DNA of 41,535 bases from Microbacteriaceae bacterium (GTDB lineage: Bacteria > Actinomycetota > Actinomycetes > Actinomycetales > Microbacteriaceae): contig CANGNZ010000007.1 of assembly GCA_947455435.1 (NCBI GenBank), forward strand, positions 1 through 41,535. The letters run 5' to 3'. Below the pieces are notes generated by a model. That model was not told the origin of the DNA and ran no database searches. It saw nothing but the letters and a program-made list of their open reading frames with translations. Shown in pieces: positions 1 to 13,124 of this stretch (its first letter is position 1; every line of letters begins with the position of its first letter). The position numbers and the translations under genes were made by a program.

Positions 1-1098
1 GCCGAGAATGATGCGGCGCTTAACCTCGGGGCCAAAGCCAGCCTCACGTGTTGCTGCCATTACGCGCTCGATGGTCGGGTTGCCCTCGGGGGTAACTCGC
101 ATGCCGAAGCGCACGCTGTCGAACTTAGCGAGGTTGCTTGAAGCCTCGGCAGGCAGAATCAGGTAGTAGGCGGCAATCGCGTATTCGAACGACGGGCAAG
201 ACACCTCCACGATTTCAGCGCCCGCCTTGACCATGAGGTCGAGGCTTTCGTTGAAGCGAGCCTTGACGCCTGGCTGGAAGCCTTCGCCATTTAGCTCCTT
301 GATTACACCAACACGAACGCCCTTGAGCGAACCGCTCTTCGCCGCCTCAGCCATCGAGCCGAGCGACTCCGGCAGCGACGTTGAGTCGTGCTTGTCGTAG
401 CCGCTGATTACGTCACTCAGAAGAGCCGCGTCTAGGACATTGCGGCTAACTGGGCCGATCTGGTCAAGCGAAGAAGCGAGTGCAATCAGGCCATAGCGCG
501 AAACGGCGCCGTAGGTTGGCTTGGTGCCGACGGTGCCAGTTACGGCAGCCGGGAATCGGATCGAACCACCGGTGTCTGAACCAATGGCCACCGGAGCCAA
601 GAAGCCAGCGACAGCCGATGACGAACCGCCGCCAGAACCACCAGGGATTCGGCTGGTGTCCCAAGGGTTTTTGCTTGGGCCGTAGGCAGAGAACTCGGTT
701 GACGAGCCCATTGCGAACTCGTCGAGGTTTGTCTTGCCAAGAATCGGCATCATTTCCTCGCGAAGAAGCTTGACCACAGTTGCGTCGTACTGAGGAATCC
801 AGCCTTCAAGAATCTTCGAGCCAGCGGTGGTCGGCGCGTCGGTGGTCGTCAAGTTGTCTTTTACAGCGATCGGCAAGCCGGCAAGCTTTGGTAGCTTTTC
901 GCCAGCGGCACGCTTGCGGTCGACCTCGCTAGCGGTTGCAAGAGCCTCTTTGGTGTTCACATGAAGGTAAGAGTTGAGAACAGGGTTTAGCTTCTCGATG
1001 CGGTCAAGAAAAGCCTGAGTTAGTTCAACCGAGGTGATTTCACCCGAATGAAGCAGCTCGACAAGCTCGCTTGCGTTCTTTTTTACTAGCTCGCTCAT
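1..1098 (-). CDS. gatA: Asp-tRNA(Asn)/Glu-tRNA(Gln) amidotransferase subunit A, partial (C-terminus runs off the window)
   Basis: Minus-strand translation from ATG at 1098 ([23 protein letters not shown]...) stays open to base 1 and contains the amidase signature [32 protein letters not shown]; not in the ORF track because no stop lies in the window; adjacent to gatC. Confidence 0.95.
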   Translation of the reverse strand, partial: MSELVKKNASELVELLHSGEITSVELTQAFLDRIEKLNPVLNSYLHVNTKEALATASEVDRKRAAGEKLPKLAGLPIAVKDNLTTTDAPTTAGSKILEGWIPQYDATVVKLLREEMMPILGKTNLDEFAMGSSTEFSAYGPSKNPWDTSRIPGGSGGGSSSAVAGFLAPVAIGSDTGGSIRFPAAVTGTVGTKPTYGAVSRYGLIALASSLDQIGPVSRNVLDAALLSDVISGYDKHDSTSLPESLGSMAEAAKSGSLKGVRVGVIKELNGEGFQPGVKARFNESLDLMVKAGAEIVEVSCPSFEYAIAAYYLILPAEASSNLAKFDSVRFGMRVTPEGNPTIERVMAATREAGFGPEVKRRIILG

Positions 1099-1100
1099 GT

Positions 1101-1397
1101 TTACTCCTCGTCCAAAATTGCGGCGACGCGGAAGCGCCCTTGATCGCTGTCGGCAGCACCTGACAGAGCTTGTTCTTGAGTTAGCGAAGGCTCAACGACG
1201 TCTTCGCGAAAAACGTTTGCCATCGGAATCGGGTGGCTGGTTGCTGGCACATCGCCGGCTACCGCTGAGTTCACAGTGGCCACAGACTCAACAATGAGGC
1301 TCAATTGTTCGGCAAAGCGATCAACCTCGGCATCGGTCACTTGGATGCGTGCGAGGCTAGCCAAGTGGCGAACCAGATCGGGGGTCAATTCAGACAT
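1101..1397 (-). CDS. gatC: Asp-tRNA(Asn)/Glu-tRNA(Gln) amidotransferase subunit C
   Basis: ORF 1101..1436; preferred start is the internal ATG at 1397 ([39 protein letters not shown]), typical GatC; directly upstream of gatA. Confidence 0.93.
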   Translation of the reverse strand: MSELTPDLVRHLASLARIQVTDAEVDRFAEQLSLIVESVATVNSAVAGDVPATSHPIPMANVFREDVVEPSLTQEQALSGAADSDQGRFRVAAILDEE

Positions 1398-1539
1398 GAA
1401 TGGGCTTCCTAAAGCGTTACGTAGGCAATACAGCAAGTCTAACGAAATACCCCCTGCCCTGATGATTTCGGGGTAAAACCACTAAGATTGAGGCTTCGGG
1501 CACTTTTGCTGCCTGACCCAAAACCAACAAGGAGCACCG

Positions 1540-2583
1540 TTGGAAGACGAGAACTTTTCACTCGAAATGCGTGGCTACAAGCGCGAAGAAGTCGATCGCG
1601 TACTAGCCGAACTTCGCGCTGAGCTCGACCACGTCCGCGACTACAACTACACGGCGTCTGCGGAGGCCGAGCAACTGAAGGTTGAACTCGAAGCCCTAAA
1701 GCGCAAGAAGTCAACCGCCCCTGGCTACGCCGAACTTGGCGCCCAGTTTGAGCAGACCCTTCGCCTAGCCGAAGACCAGGCCAAGAAGCTTGTTCAGGAT
1801 GCCGGTCAGGACGCGATTCGCGTTCGCGAAACAGCTAAGGCCGAGTCTGAGCAGTTAACCCGCAAGGCTCAGCAGAAGGCCGACCAGCTTATTCAGGAGG
1901 CTGAGGCTCGCCTTGCCGAGTCGAAGCTTGAGGCAGAGCGTCTTAGCACCGAGATTTTGAACACCGCGAAAAACCGTGAAGCCGAGGCTCTTGAGAAGAT
2001 CGGCACCGCTCAGCGCGAAGCCGGTGCAATCAAGTCTGAAGGTGAGCGCTACGCAGCTGAGCTTCGTGCTCAGGTGCACCGCGAAACAGAAGAGGCACGC
2101 GCACTCGCAACCGAGCTAAGCCAGCGCACCGCTCAGGCTCGCGTGGAGCTTGAGGCCGAGCTAAAAACCAAGCGTGACGAAGCCGAGCAAGAAGGCCTTC
2201 GCATGTATCAGGCCGCTGTTGCTCAGGCACAGCAAATCACCGATGAGGCGAACGCAAACTTCACAGATGCATCGAACCGTGCATCTGAGCTTCTAACCGA
2301 AGCAGACCGCATCTCTCGCGAAGCGCAGATTCAGGCAAACAACCTGCTTGAAGAGTCGCAGCGCACCGCAACCAACCTCATCAACCAGTCGCGTCGCCGC
2401 GCCGAGATGCTTAGCCGCAAAGCTGAGACCCTTGCCAACAACGCAATTCGCGAAAGCGAAGAACGCTTGGTCAAGATGAAGTCCGAGCGCATCGAGATCG
2501 ATGAATTCCTGACTTCACTGAAGTCGCTCATGTCGACCGAAAGCATGGTTGCTGCCGACGAAAACTCGGCCAGCGAGAAGTAG
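1540..2583 (+). CDS. DivIVA-like coiled-coil protein
   Basis: TTG start at 1540 with AAGGAG upstream; N-terminal MRGYKREEVDRVLAELR matches the DivIVA N-terminal motif; remainder is long Ala/Glu/Arg-rich coiled coil. Confidence 0.85.
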   Translation: MEDENFSLEMRGYKREEVDRVLAELRAELDHVRDYNYTASAEAEQLKVELEALKRKKSTAPGYAELGAQFEQTLRLAEDQAKKLVQDAGQDAIRVRETAKAESEQLTRKAQQKADQLIQEAEARLAESKLEAERLSTEILNTAKNREAEALEKIGTAQREAGAIKSEGERYAAELRAQVHRETEEARALATELSQRTAQARVELEAELKTKRDEAEQEGLRMYQAAVAQAQQITDEANANFTDASNRASELLTEADRISREAQIQANNLLEESQRTATNLINQSRRRAEMLSRKAETLANNAIRESEERLVKMKSERIEIDEFLTSLKSLMSTESMVAADENSASEK

Positions 2584-2591
2584 ACCAAAAG

Positions 2592-2624
2592 AAAATGGCC
2601 TCCGGTTTTTCGGGGGCCATTTTT
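2592..2624. terminator. Probable bidirectional intrinsic terminator between convergent DivIVA-like gene and ligA
   Basis: aaaatggcctccggtttttcgggggccattttt: GC-rich stem with A-tract on the left and T-tract on the right, between two convergent stops. Confidence 0.85.
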
Positions 2625-2626
2625 GT

Positions 2627-5763
<3,137 letters not shown>

Positions 5764-5765
5764 AC

Positions 5766-6875
5766 CTAGATTTTACGCGCCGTGGCGACAACGTTCGGGA
5801 GGGCTTCGGCGAGCGCATTTAGGTCTTCGGCGGTCGTTTGCGGGCCGAACGAGATTCGAATCGCGCTTGACGCCTCGGTCTGGCTAAACCCCATGGCGAG
5901 CAGCACGTGTGAGGCCCTGGCGACGCCTGCCGTGCAGGCAGAACCGTTTGAAACGGCGATTTCGGCTTGATCTAGCAAGAACAGCATCGACTCCCCCGAA
6001 CCGCCCTCGAAGGTGAACGAAAGAATGTTTGGCACACCGGGTGCTGCGCCACGGGTAAGTTTGCCGAGCGGCGAAATCAGCTGAACCGCGAGCGCTTCTA
6101 GTGCCCGGTAATCGGGCTGTGGCGTCTCTGCCGCCACCGCGAAGGCGATCGCTCCGGCGGCGTCCATGGTTCCGGCTCTAAGTGCACGTTCTTGACCACC
6201 ACCGTGAAACAGCGGCACGAGATTGGTTGCTCTAGATACGATAAGGGCTCCGGTTCCGACCGGGCCGCCTAGCTTATGCGCGGTGACCGCCATGGTTGCA
6301 AGCCCAGAGTTTGCGAAGTTAGTTTCGGTGTGCCCGAACGCAGCCACCCCATCTGAGTGCACGGGGATCCCGTATTTAGCGGCGAGCGCTGTTACCTCGG
6401 CGATGGGAGTGATTACACCCGTTTCGTTGTTCACCCACATGAGGGCGACTAGGGCAACGTCTTGGTGACGATCTTCGAGCACCCCGGAGAGTTCAACTAA
6501 GTCGATAACGCCTTCGGAGCTCATCGACAACCAGTGAACCTCTGCTCCCTCCTTCTCGAGGTACTCGATGGCATCGAGAACCGCATGGTGTTCGGCGGCT
6601 GAGGTGATGATTAGGTTACCTTCGCGCTTTGCAAATAAACCCTTGATGGCCAAGTTGTTTGACTCGGTGCCACCGGAGGTGAATATAACTTCGTTTCGGT
6701 CACAACGAATAACCGCAGCAAGGCGTTCGCGGGCATCCTCAAGAGTGGCTCTGGCCGCCTGACCAGCCGAGTGAATGGCCGATGGGTTTCCCACCAGCTG
6801 AAGAGCCTCGGTGTAGGCGGCAAGCACCTCTGGCCGCAATGGCGAGGTTGCTGCATGATCAAGGTAAACGGTCAC
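5766..6875 (-). CDS. Cysteine desulfurase (NifS/IscS-like, class V aminotransferase)
   Basis: MTVYLDHAATSPLRPEVLAAY, SNNLAIKG, AHKLGGPVGTGAL (PLP Lys), SNGSACTAG (catalytic Cys loop); upstream of mnmA. Confidence 0.95.
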   Translation of the reverse strand: MTVYLDHAATSPLRPEVLAAYTEALQLVGNPSAIHSAGQAARATLEDARERLAAVIRCDRNEVIFTSGGTESNNLAIKGLFAKREGNLIITSAAEHHAVLDAIEYLEKEGAEVHWLSMSSEGVIDLVELSGVLEDRHQDVALVALMWVNNETGVITPIAEVTALAAKYGIPVHSDGVAAFGHTETNFANSGLATMAVTAHKLGGPVGTGALIVSRATNLVPLFHGGGQERALRAGTMDAAGAIAFAVAAETPQPDYRALEALAVQLISPLGKLTRGAAPGVPNILSFTFEGGSGESMLFLLDQAEIAVSNGSACTAGVARASHVLLAMGFSQTEASSAIRISFGPQTTAEDLNALAEALPNVVATARKI

Positions 6876-6915
6876 CCTTCAAGCCTAATCAGCGGGCGCT
6901 AGTTAGACTTACCTA

Positions 6916-8958
6916 ATGACTTCTGCAGATTCACGCCAGCCATTGGGGCTCGGTGTCGACCCAGAAGCCAATCGAGTGAGCGTCTACTCCGAAACCGCCG
7001 AAACAATCGATTTCGTAATCCTCGACCCAAGCGAACCTTCAACCGAAGTTGCCCGAATTGCTCTGGCTAGAGATGGCGACGTGTGGAGCGCAACCGACCC
7101 TCGAATCGTCACCGGAGTACATTACTCGTTCAGAGCAGACGGCCCAGAAGGTCCGCGGCACGGATTCAACCCAACGATTGACCTGATCGACCCATACGCT
7201 ACGGGAGTAGTGCGCGAGGGGCCACGAGACTTTCACTGTGTTGCGATCGATCGGACCTTCGACTGGCAGGGTGTTTCGAAGCCTGCCACACCGTTGGCCG
7301 AAACGATCATCTACGAGGCTCATTCCCGCGGACTCACCCGCGGCAATACCGCCCTACCAGACGAACTTCGCGGCACCTACGCGGCTCTAGGGCACGAGTC
7401 CACGATTGCTCACCTAAAAAAGATCGGCATTACCGCGGTCGAGTTGCTGCCGATTCAGGCGATCATCTCTGAACCCCGCCTGATCAACATGGGTTTGATC
7501 AACTACTGGGGCTACAACACCATCAACTTCTTCACCCCGCACCATCGCTACGCAACACCTGCCGCAATTGCCGCTGGGCCAGAGGCGATTGCCCGCGAGC
7601 TGAAGACCGCGATTCGAGAGCTGCATCGCGCCGGCATCGAAGTGATCATGGACGTCGTTTACAACCACAGCGCGGAAGGTGGCTACCTGGGCCTCACCCA
7701 CTCGTACCGCGGATTAGATAACTCGAGCTATTACCGAATGGACGACGCCGGCAACTACCACGACACCACCGGCTGCGGAAACTCATTCAACTTCGCAAAC
7801 CCATGGGTCGTGAAAATGACAATGGACTCGCTTCGCTATTGGACGACCGAGTACCAGATCGACGGTTTCCGCTTCGACCTAGCCACGACTTTAGCGCGCG
7901 ATGCCGGCAACCAGTATGACCCGAACCACCCGCTATTGCAGCAGATGGCTAGCGACCCTGTTCTTTCTGAGAGCAAGCTGATCATGGAGCCTTGGGATGT
8001 CGGCCTCGGCGGTTGGCAAACCGGTAACTTCCCCGACCCGTTCAGCGAGTGGAATGACCGCTACCGCGATTCTGTGAGACGTTTTTGGCTGACCGACATC
8101 TCCTCGGCCCGAGACAGCGGCACGCACCACAATGGCGTTGCCGATTTGGCGACAAGACTGGCCGGCTCGAAAGACATCGTCCACGGCCCACTTGGCACTC
8201 TGGGCACCGTCAACTTCATCACCGCACACGACGGTTTCAACCTTCACGACTTAGTGAGTTACAACGTCAAGCACAACCAAGCCAACGGTGAGTCAAACCG
8301 AGACGGCAACAACAACAACTTCTCGTTCAACCACGGCGAAGAAGGTCAAACCTCAGACCACGAAGTTAACGTCAAAAGGCAAAAGGCGGCCCGAAACCTT
8401 TTGGGCACCCTCATGTTCTCGGCCGGCGTGCCTATGTTTACCGCTGGCGATGAGCGCGGCAAGACCCAAAAGGGCAACAACAACGCATACTGCCAAGACA
8501 ACATTTTGTCTTGGCTGAACTGGGAGCTCTCCACGGCGGATCGAGACCTTGAAGACACCTTTGCCCTCTTGGCGTCTTTGCGAAAGGCGAACCCTTCGCT
8601 CAGGAGCCCAAACTTCGGCAACTTTGATGAACCGACGCCCGGTAGCGACATGATCAAGTGGTACAACTCAAACGGCGAAATCATGGCTGCTGAGCAGTGG
8701 GATAACCCAGAGAACCGAACTCTGCTGCGACTAGCGGTAAATCTCGACCAGGAGGGGCGCAAAAACGTGACGCTAATGGTGATTCACGGCGCCGAACAAG
8801 AGATTTCGATCACACTGCCCGAATCGGAGTACCTCACCGAATACCAACTTTTGTGGAACAGCGAACTTTCTGGCTCAAGTCAGCCCAACCAGGCAATGAA
8901 ACCGAAAGATAAAGTTCTGGTAACTGACGCCGCCATTTTGGTTTTTAGCGCCAACTAG
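6916..8958 (+). CDS. glgX: Glycogen debranching enzyme GlgX-type (GH13)
   Basis: 680 aa; INYWGYNTINFFTPHHRY, EVIMDVVYNHSAEGG, IDGFRFDLATTLAR, NFITAHDGFNLHDLVSYN motifs. Confidence 0.93.
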   Translation: MTSADSRQPLGLGVDPEANRVSVYSETAETIDFVILDPSEPSTEVARIALARDGDVWSATDPRIVTGVHYSFRADGPEGPRHGFNPTIDLIDPYATGVVREGPRDFHCVAIDRTFDWQGVSKPATPLAETIIYEAHSRGLTRGNTALPDELRGTYAALGHESTIAHLKKIGITAVELLPIQAIISEPRLINMGLINYWGYNTINFFTPHHRYATPAAIAAGPEAIARELKTAIRELHRAGIEVIMDVVYNHSAEGGYLGLTHSYRGLDNSSYYRMDDAGNYHDTTGCGNSFNFANPWVVKMTMDSLRYWTTEYQIDGFRFDLATTLARDAGNQYDPNHPLLQQMASDPVLSESKLIMEPWDVGLGGWQTGNFPDPFSEWNDRYRDSVRRFWLTDISSARDSGTHHNGVADLATRLAGSKDIVHGPLGTLGTVNFITAHDGFNLHDLVSYNVKHNQANGESNRDGNNNNFSFNHGEEGQTSDHEVNVKRQKAARNLLGTLMFSAGVPMFTAGDERGKTQKGNNNAYCQDNILSWLNWELSTADRDLEDTFALLASLRKANPSLRSPNFGNFDEPTPGSDMIKWYNSNGEIMAAEQWDNPENRTLLRLAVNLDQEGRKNVTLMVIHGAEQEISITLPESEYLTEYQLLWNSELSGSSQPNQAMKPKDKVLVTDAAILVFSAN

Positions 8959-8985
8959 CAGCACAAATCTCGCTAAGTTTGAGAG

Positions 8986-10986
8986 ATGAGCGCCAAAGGT
9001 TATGGTCGAATCCCCATCGAGCACGTCTCACCTGCCGTAGATGGCGGAGTTGTTGCGGCCAAGGCCTTTCAGGGCGAGGTAATCCCATTCAGCGCCGTGG
9101 TCTATCGCGAAGGCCACGACAGCCTCGGTGCTGAAGTTATTCTCATCTCACCCACAGGAAAACATTCGGTGCACCGAATGTTGGCCGGTGCACCTGGTTC
9201 TGACCTTTGGCACACCAAGATCCAACTCAACGAAATTGGCAAATACACCTTCGCGATTCGCGCTTTTGGTGACGATTTTGATACCTGGCATCACAATGCG
9301 TCCATCAAAATTTCGGCCGGAGTCGACGAAGAGCTGATGATGCTTGAAGGCATCTCACTGCTCACCCGCGCGGCTAGCGAAAAACCTAGGACTCCTGCAA
9401 ACGCCAAGGCCCTAGTTGAACTCGCCGAGAAACTTTCTGACCGTAAGCGCTCACCAAAGGCTCGCCTAGCAGAAGCCGAAAGCCCCGCAATCGCCAAACT
9501 GATTGAGGCGCAACCGATTCGTTCGCTCGAAACCCTGAGCGAAGAGTTCGAGATTAACTGCGAAAGACTTCGCGCTGGCTTTGGTGCTTGGTACGAATTC
9601 TTCCCACGAAGCGAAGGCGCCAAGTTCGATAAGAAAACCAAAACTTGGGTTTCTGGCAGTTTCAAGACCGCGATCAAGCGCTTGCCCGCCGTGAAGGCAA
9701 TGGGTTTTGATGTGCTCTACATGCCACCGATTCACCCAATCGGTGAGGCTTATCGCAAGGGGCCGAACAACACGCTCAACGCAGGCCCCGGCGACCCTGG
9801 TTCACCCTGGGCAATCGGTTCAAGCGCTGGCGGCCACGACGCTATTCACCCAGACCTCGGCACCGAAAAAGACTTTGCCGCTTTCGTGAAGAAGGCAAAC
9901 GAATTGGGCCTCGAGATTGCCCTAGATCTAGCGCTACAGGCGTCACCTGATCACCCCTGGGTGAAGACCAATCCCGAGTGGTTCACAACTCGCGCCGATG
10001 GCTCAATCGCTTACGCCGAAAACCCACCGAAGAAATACCAGGACATCTACCCAATCAACTTCGATAACGACACCAACGGAATCTACGCCGAGGTCCTCAG
10101 AATCGTCGAACTTTGGATCTCGCGTGGAGTCAAGATTTTCAGAGTCGACAACCCGCATACCAAACCGCTCGCCTTCTGGCAGTGGTTGATTGGTCGCGTA
10201 AACACCGACCACCCCGAGGTAGTTTTCTTGGCGGAGGCATTCACCCGCCCATCGATGATGCACGGGCTTGGTAAGGCCGGATTCCAGCAGTCATACACCT
10301 ACTTCACCTGGCGCAATTCGACTCAGGAGCTCAAGGCATACCTAACCGAGGTGGCACACGATTCGAGCGACTTCTTTAGACCAAACTTTTGGCCAACGAC
10401 GCCAGATATCTTGCCGGAATACCTCCAATACGGAGGTCGCGGAGGTCACAAGATTCGTGCTGCGATAGCCGCAACCGCGGTTCCATCTTGGGGCATGTAT
10501 GCGGGTTACGAACTAGTTGAATCGGTTGCCAGAACCGGCGTCGAAGAACACGTTGACAGCGAAAAATACGAATACAAGCCTCGCGATTTTGAGGGCGCAG
10601 AAAAGGCGGGCACTTCACTTGCCCCTTTCATCACGAAGCTCAACGAGATTCGCAACACGCACCCTGCACTCGCGCAACTTCGCAACATCGAGTTTCACTC
10701 GAGTGAAGACGGCGCGATTCTCGTCTATTCGAAACACCTCGCCGCGGAGCACTCCCCCACCGGTAAGCCAGACACAGTCATAGTCGTGGTAAACACCGAC
10801 CCGCACGCTGTCCGCGAGACCATGGTGACACTAGATCTTTGGAAGTTGGGCATGGCCGACAACGCGGTTTTTGAGGTCACCGACCACATTTCGGGTGAAA
10901 CCTGGGACTGGGGCACCAGAAATTACGTTCGACTCGACCCTCAGGTTGAGCCGGTGCACATTTTGAGCGTGAACCGAAAGAAGTAG
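8986..10986 (+). CDS. glgE: Alpha-1,4-glucan:maltose-1-phosphate maltosyltransferase GlgE
   Basis: 666 aa; YGRIPIEHVSPAVDGG, GAWYEFFPRSEG, IFRVDNPHTKPLAFWQWLI (nucleophile), VVFLAEAFTRPSMMHGLGKAGFQQSYTYFTWRN. Confidence 0.96.
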   Translation: MSAKGYGRIPIEHVSPAVDGGVVAAKAFQGEVIPFSAVVYREGHDSLGAEVILISPTGKHSVHRMLAGAPGSDLWHTKIQLNEIGKYTFAIRAFGDDFDTWHHNASIKISAGVDEELMMLEGISLLTRAASEKPRTPANAKALVELAEKLSDRKRSPKARLAEAESPAIAKLIEAQPIRSLETLSEEFEINCERLRAGFGAWYEFFPRSEGAKFDKKTKTWVSGSFKTAIKRLPAVKAMGFDVLYMPPIHPIGEAYRKGPNNTLNAGPGDPGSPWAIGSSAGGHDAIHPDLGTEKDFAAFVKKANELGLEIALDLALQASPDHPWVKTNPEWFTTRADGSIAYAENPPKKYQDIYPINFDNDTNGIYAEVLRIVELWISRGVKIFRVDNPHTKPLAFWQWLIGRVNTDHPEVVFLAEAFTRPSMMHGLGKAGFQQSYTYFTWRNSTQELKAYLTEVAHDSSDFFRPNFWPTTPDILPEYLQYGGRGGHKIRAAIAATAVPSWGMYAGYELVESVARTGVEEHVDSEKYEYKPRDFEGAEKAGTSLAPFITKLNEIRNTHPALAQLRNIEFHSSEDGAILVYSKHLAAEHSPTGKPDTVIVVVNTDPHAVRETMVTLDLWKLGMADNAVFEVTDHISGETWDWGTRNYVRLDPQVEPVHILSVNRKK

Positions 10987-10988
10987 CC

Positions 10989-13124
10989 ATGACAGACATC
11001 AACCAACTTGCATCGGGGTCACACCACGACCCGCACTCATTCTTGGGTGCGCATCCGGTTGATGGTCGCTGGGTGGTCCGCGTATTGCGTCCACTTGCTA
11101 AAAGCGTTTCATTGCAGCTCACCAAGGCAAAATCTCTCGAACTTAAACATCTCGAAGGTGGAATTTGGGTTGGTGACGTTGATGGAAAAAAGGTTCCCGA
11201 CTACCGCGTAACCACTGTTTACCAGGACGACACGACCTGGACATCAGACGACCCATACCGACACGCCCCCACCATAGGCGAACTCGATTTACACCTGATT
11301 GGCGAAGGAAGACACGAAGAGCTTTGGCGAGCACTAGGCGCTCACTTGACATCGATTAAGGGTGACCTCGGTGTTAGCCACGGTGTGGCTTTTAAGGTTT
11401 GGGCACCAAATGCTCAAGCAGTGCGGGTGGTCGGTGACTTCAACCATTGGAACGGAGTTGGCCACGCGATGCGCGTGATGGGCGGCACCGGAGTGTGGGA
11501 GCTTTTTGTGCCAGGAATCTCGGTTGGCACCAAATACAAGTTTGAACTGCTAACCAAGTCCGGCAGCTGGATCACCAAGATTGATCCGCTGGCTCGCGCA
11601 ACCGAGGTACCGCCAAACACAGCCTCGGTGGTAACGGATTCGAGTTATCAGTGGAAAGACGCGAGCTGGCTCAAGAAGCGCGCCAAATCCGACCCTTACT
11701 CGAACCCGATGAGCATTTACGAGCTTCATGCCGGCTCTTGGCGACTCGGGCTCGATTATCGTAGCCTTGCCGACGAGTTAATCCCATACGTCCTCGAAAT
11801 GGGCTTCACACACGTCGAATTCATGCCGCTAGCCGAGCATCCATACGCCCCTTCATGGGGTTACCAGGTCACCGGCTACTACGCGCCAACCTCACGCTTT
11901 GGCAGCCCAGATGATCTGCGTTACCTGATCGACAAACTACATCAGGCGGGCATCGGCGTGATTCTCGACTGGGTACCAGCACACTTCCCGAAGGACGAGT
12001 GGGCTCTCGGACGCTTCGATGGCGAACCACTTTATGAAGCTGCCGACCCACGCCGCGGCGAGCACCCCGACTGGGGAACCTACATCTTCGACTTTGGTAG
12101 AACCGAGGTGCGCAATTTCTTGGTGGCAAATGCGCTCTATTGGCTCGAAGAGTTTCATATCGATGCCCTACGCGTGGACGCCGTGGCCTCGATGCTTTAC
12201 CTCGACTATTCGCGTGAAGCCGGTGAGTGGCTGCCAAATGTGAACGGCGGGCGTGAAAACCTCGACGCCATAGCTTTCATGCAAGAAACCAATGCAACCG
12301 CTTACCGCCGCAACCCAGGCATCATCATGATTGCCGAAGAGTCGACATCTTGGGGTGGCGTCTCTGCCCCAACCGATCAGGGTGGCCTAGGTTACGGCTT
12401 CAAGTGGAACATGGGCTGGATGAACGACAGCCTGCGCTACATCGAAAAAGACCCAATGTATCGCTCACACCACCACGGTGAGCTAACGTTCTCGATGCTC
12501 TACGCGTACGACGAAAAGTTTGTTCTGCCAATCAGCCACGATGAGGTGGTTCACGGCAAAGGTTCACTGTTGACCAAGATGCCTGGTGACCGCTGGCAGC
12601 AGCTTGCAAACGTGCGCGCCTACCTGGCCTTCATGTGGTCACACCCTGGCAAGCAATTGCTGTTTATGGGTTCAGAGTTTGGCCAGTTGAGCGAATGGAA
12701 CCAAGAGCACGGCCTGGACTGGTGGATTCTCGACCAGCCCGCCCACCAGGCCCTTAGAAGCCTGGTTGCCACTCTCAACCGTTTGTACCTGGAAAACCCC
12801 GCCATGTGGCAACTCGACCACGATCGCGGCGGTTTTAGCTGGATCGATGGCGGGAACTCGGAGGCAAACACTCTTTCGTTCACCAGATTCGACGCCAAGG
12901 GTAACCCGATCGTCTGCGTGATCAATTTCGCTGGCAACCCACACCATGATTTTGGACTTCAACTTCCTAAAGCAGGCAAATGGGTTGAGCTTTTGAACAC
13001 CGATGCCAGCGAGTTTGGCGGTTCGGGTGTTGGCAACCTCGGCTCGGTTATTACCGACCAGAACGGCTTCGTGCGTTTGAGCGTGCCACCACTCGGCGCA
13101 CTTTGGCTAAAACCCGCTCAGTAG
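10989..13124 (+). CDS. glgB: 1,4-alpha-glucan branching enzyme GlgB
   Basis: 711 aa; HDPHSFLGAHP, CBM48 KVWAPNAQAVRVVGDFNHWNG, HIDALRVDAVASMLYLDYSR, MIAEESTSWGGVSAPT, LPISHDEVVHGKGSL. Confidence 0.98.
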   Translation: MTDINQLASGSHHDPHSFLGAHPVDGRWVVRVLRPLAKSVSLQLTKAKSLELKHLEGGIWVGDVDGKKVPDYRVTTVYQDDTTWTSDDPYRHAPTIGELDLHLIGEGRHEELWRALGAHLTSIKGDLGVSHGVAFKVWAPNAQAVRVVGDFNHWNGVGHAMRVMGGTGVWELFVPGISVGTKYKFELLTKSGSWITKIDPLARATEVPPNTASVVTDSSYQWKDASWLKKRAKSDPYSNPMSIYELHAGSWRLGLDYRSLADELIPYVLEMGFTHVEFMPLAEHPYAPSWGYQVTGYYAPTSRFGSPDDLRYLIDKLHQAGIGVILDWVPAHFPKDEWALGRFDGEPLYEAADPRRGEHPDWGTYIFDFGRTEVRNFLVANALYWLEEFHIDALRVDAVASMLYLDYSREAGEWLPNVNGGRENLDAIAFMQETNATAYRRNPGIIMIAEESTSWGGVSAPTDQGGLGYGFKWNMGWMNDSLRYIEKDPMYRSHHHGELTFSMLYAYDEKFVLPISHDEVVHGKGSLLTKMPGDRWQQLANVRAYLAFMWSHPGKQLLFMGSEFGQLSEWNQEHGLDWWILDQPAHQALRSLVATLNRLYLENPAMWQLDHDRGGFSWIDGGNSEANTLSFTRFDAKGNPIVCVINFAGNPHHDFGLQLPKAGKWVELLNTDASEFGGSGVGNLGSVITDQNGFVRLSVPPLGALWLKPAQ

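Noticed and set aside
1900-2500. Repeated GAG/GCC/GAA-rich DNA in the first DivIVA-like gene as a possible DNA repeat array
   Set aside because: Periodicity follows from coiled-coil amino-acid composition; no exact repeat unit with constant spacing, so not a CRISPR or tandem repeat.
11869-12237. 122-aa minus-strand ORF opposite glgB
   Set aside because: Arg/Pro-rich antisense of a conserved enzyme; no supporting start signals.
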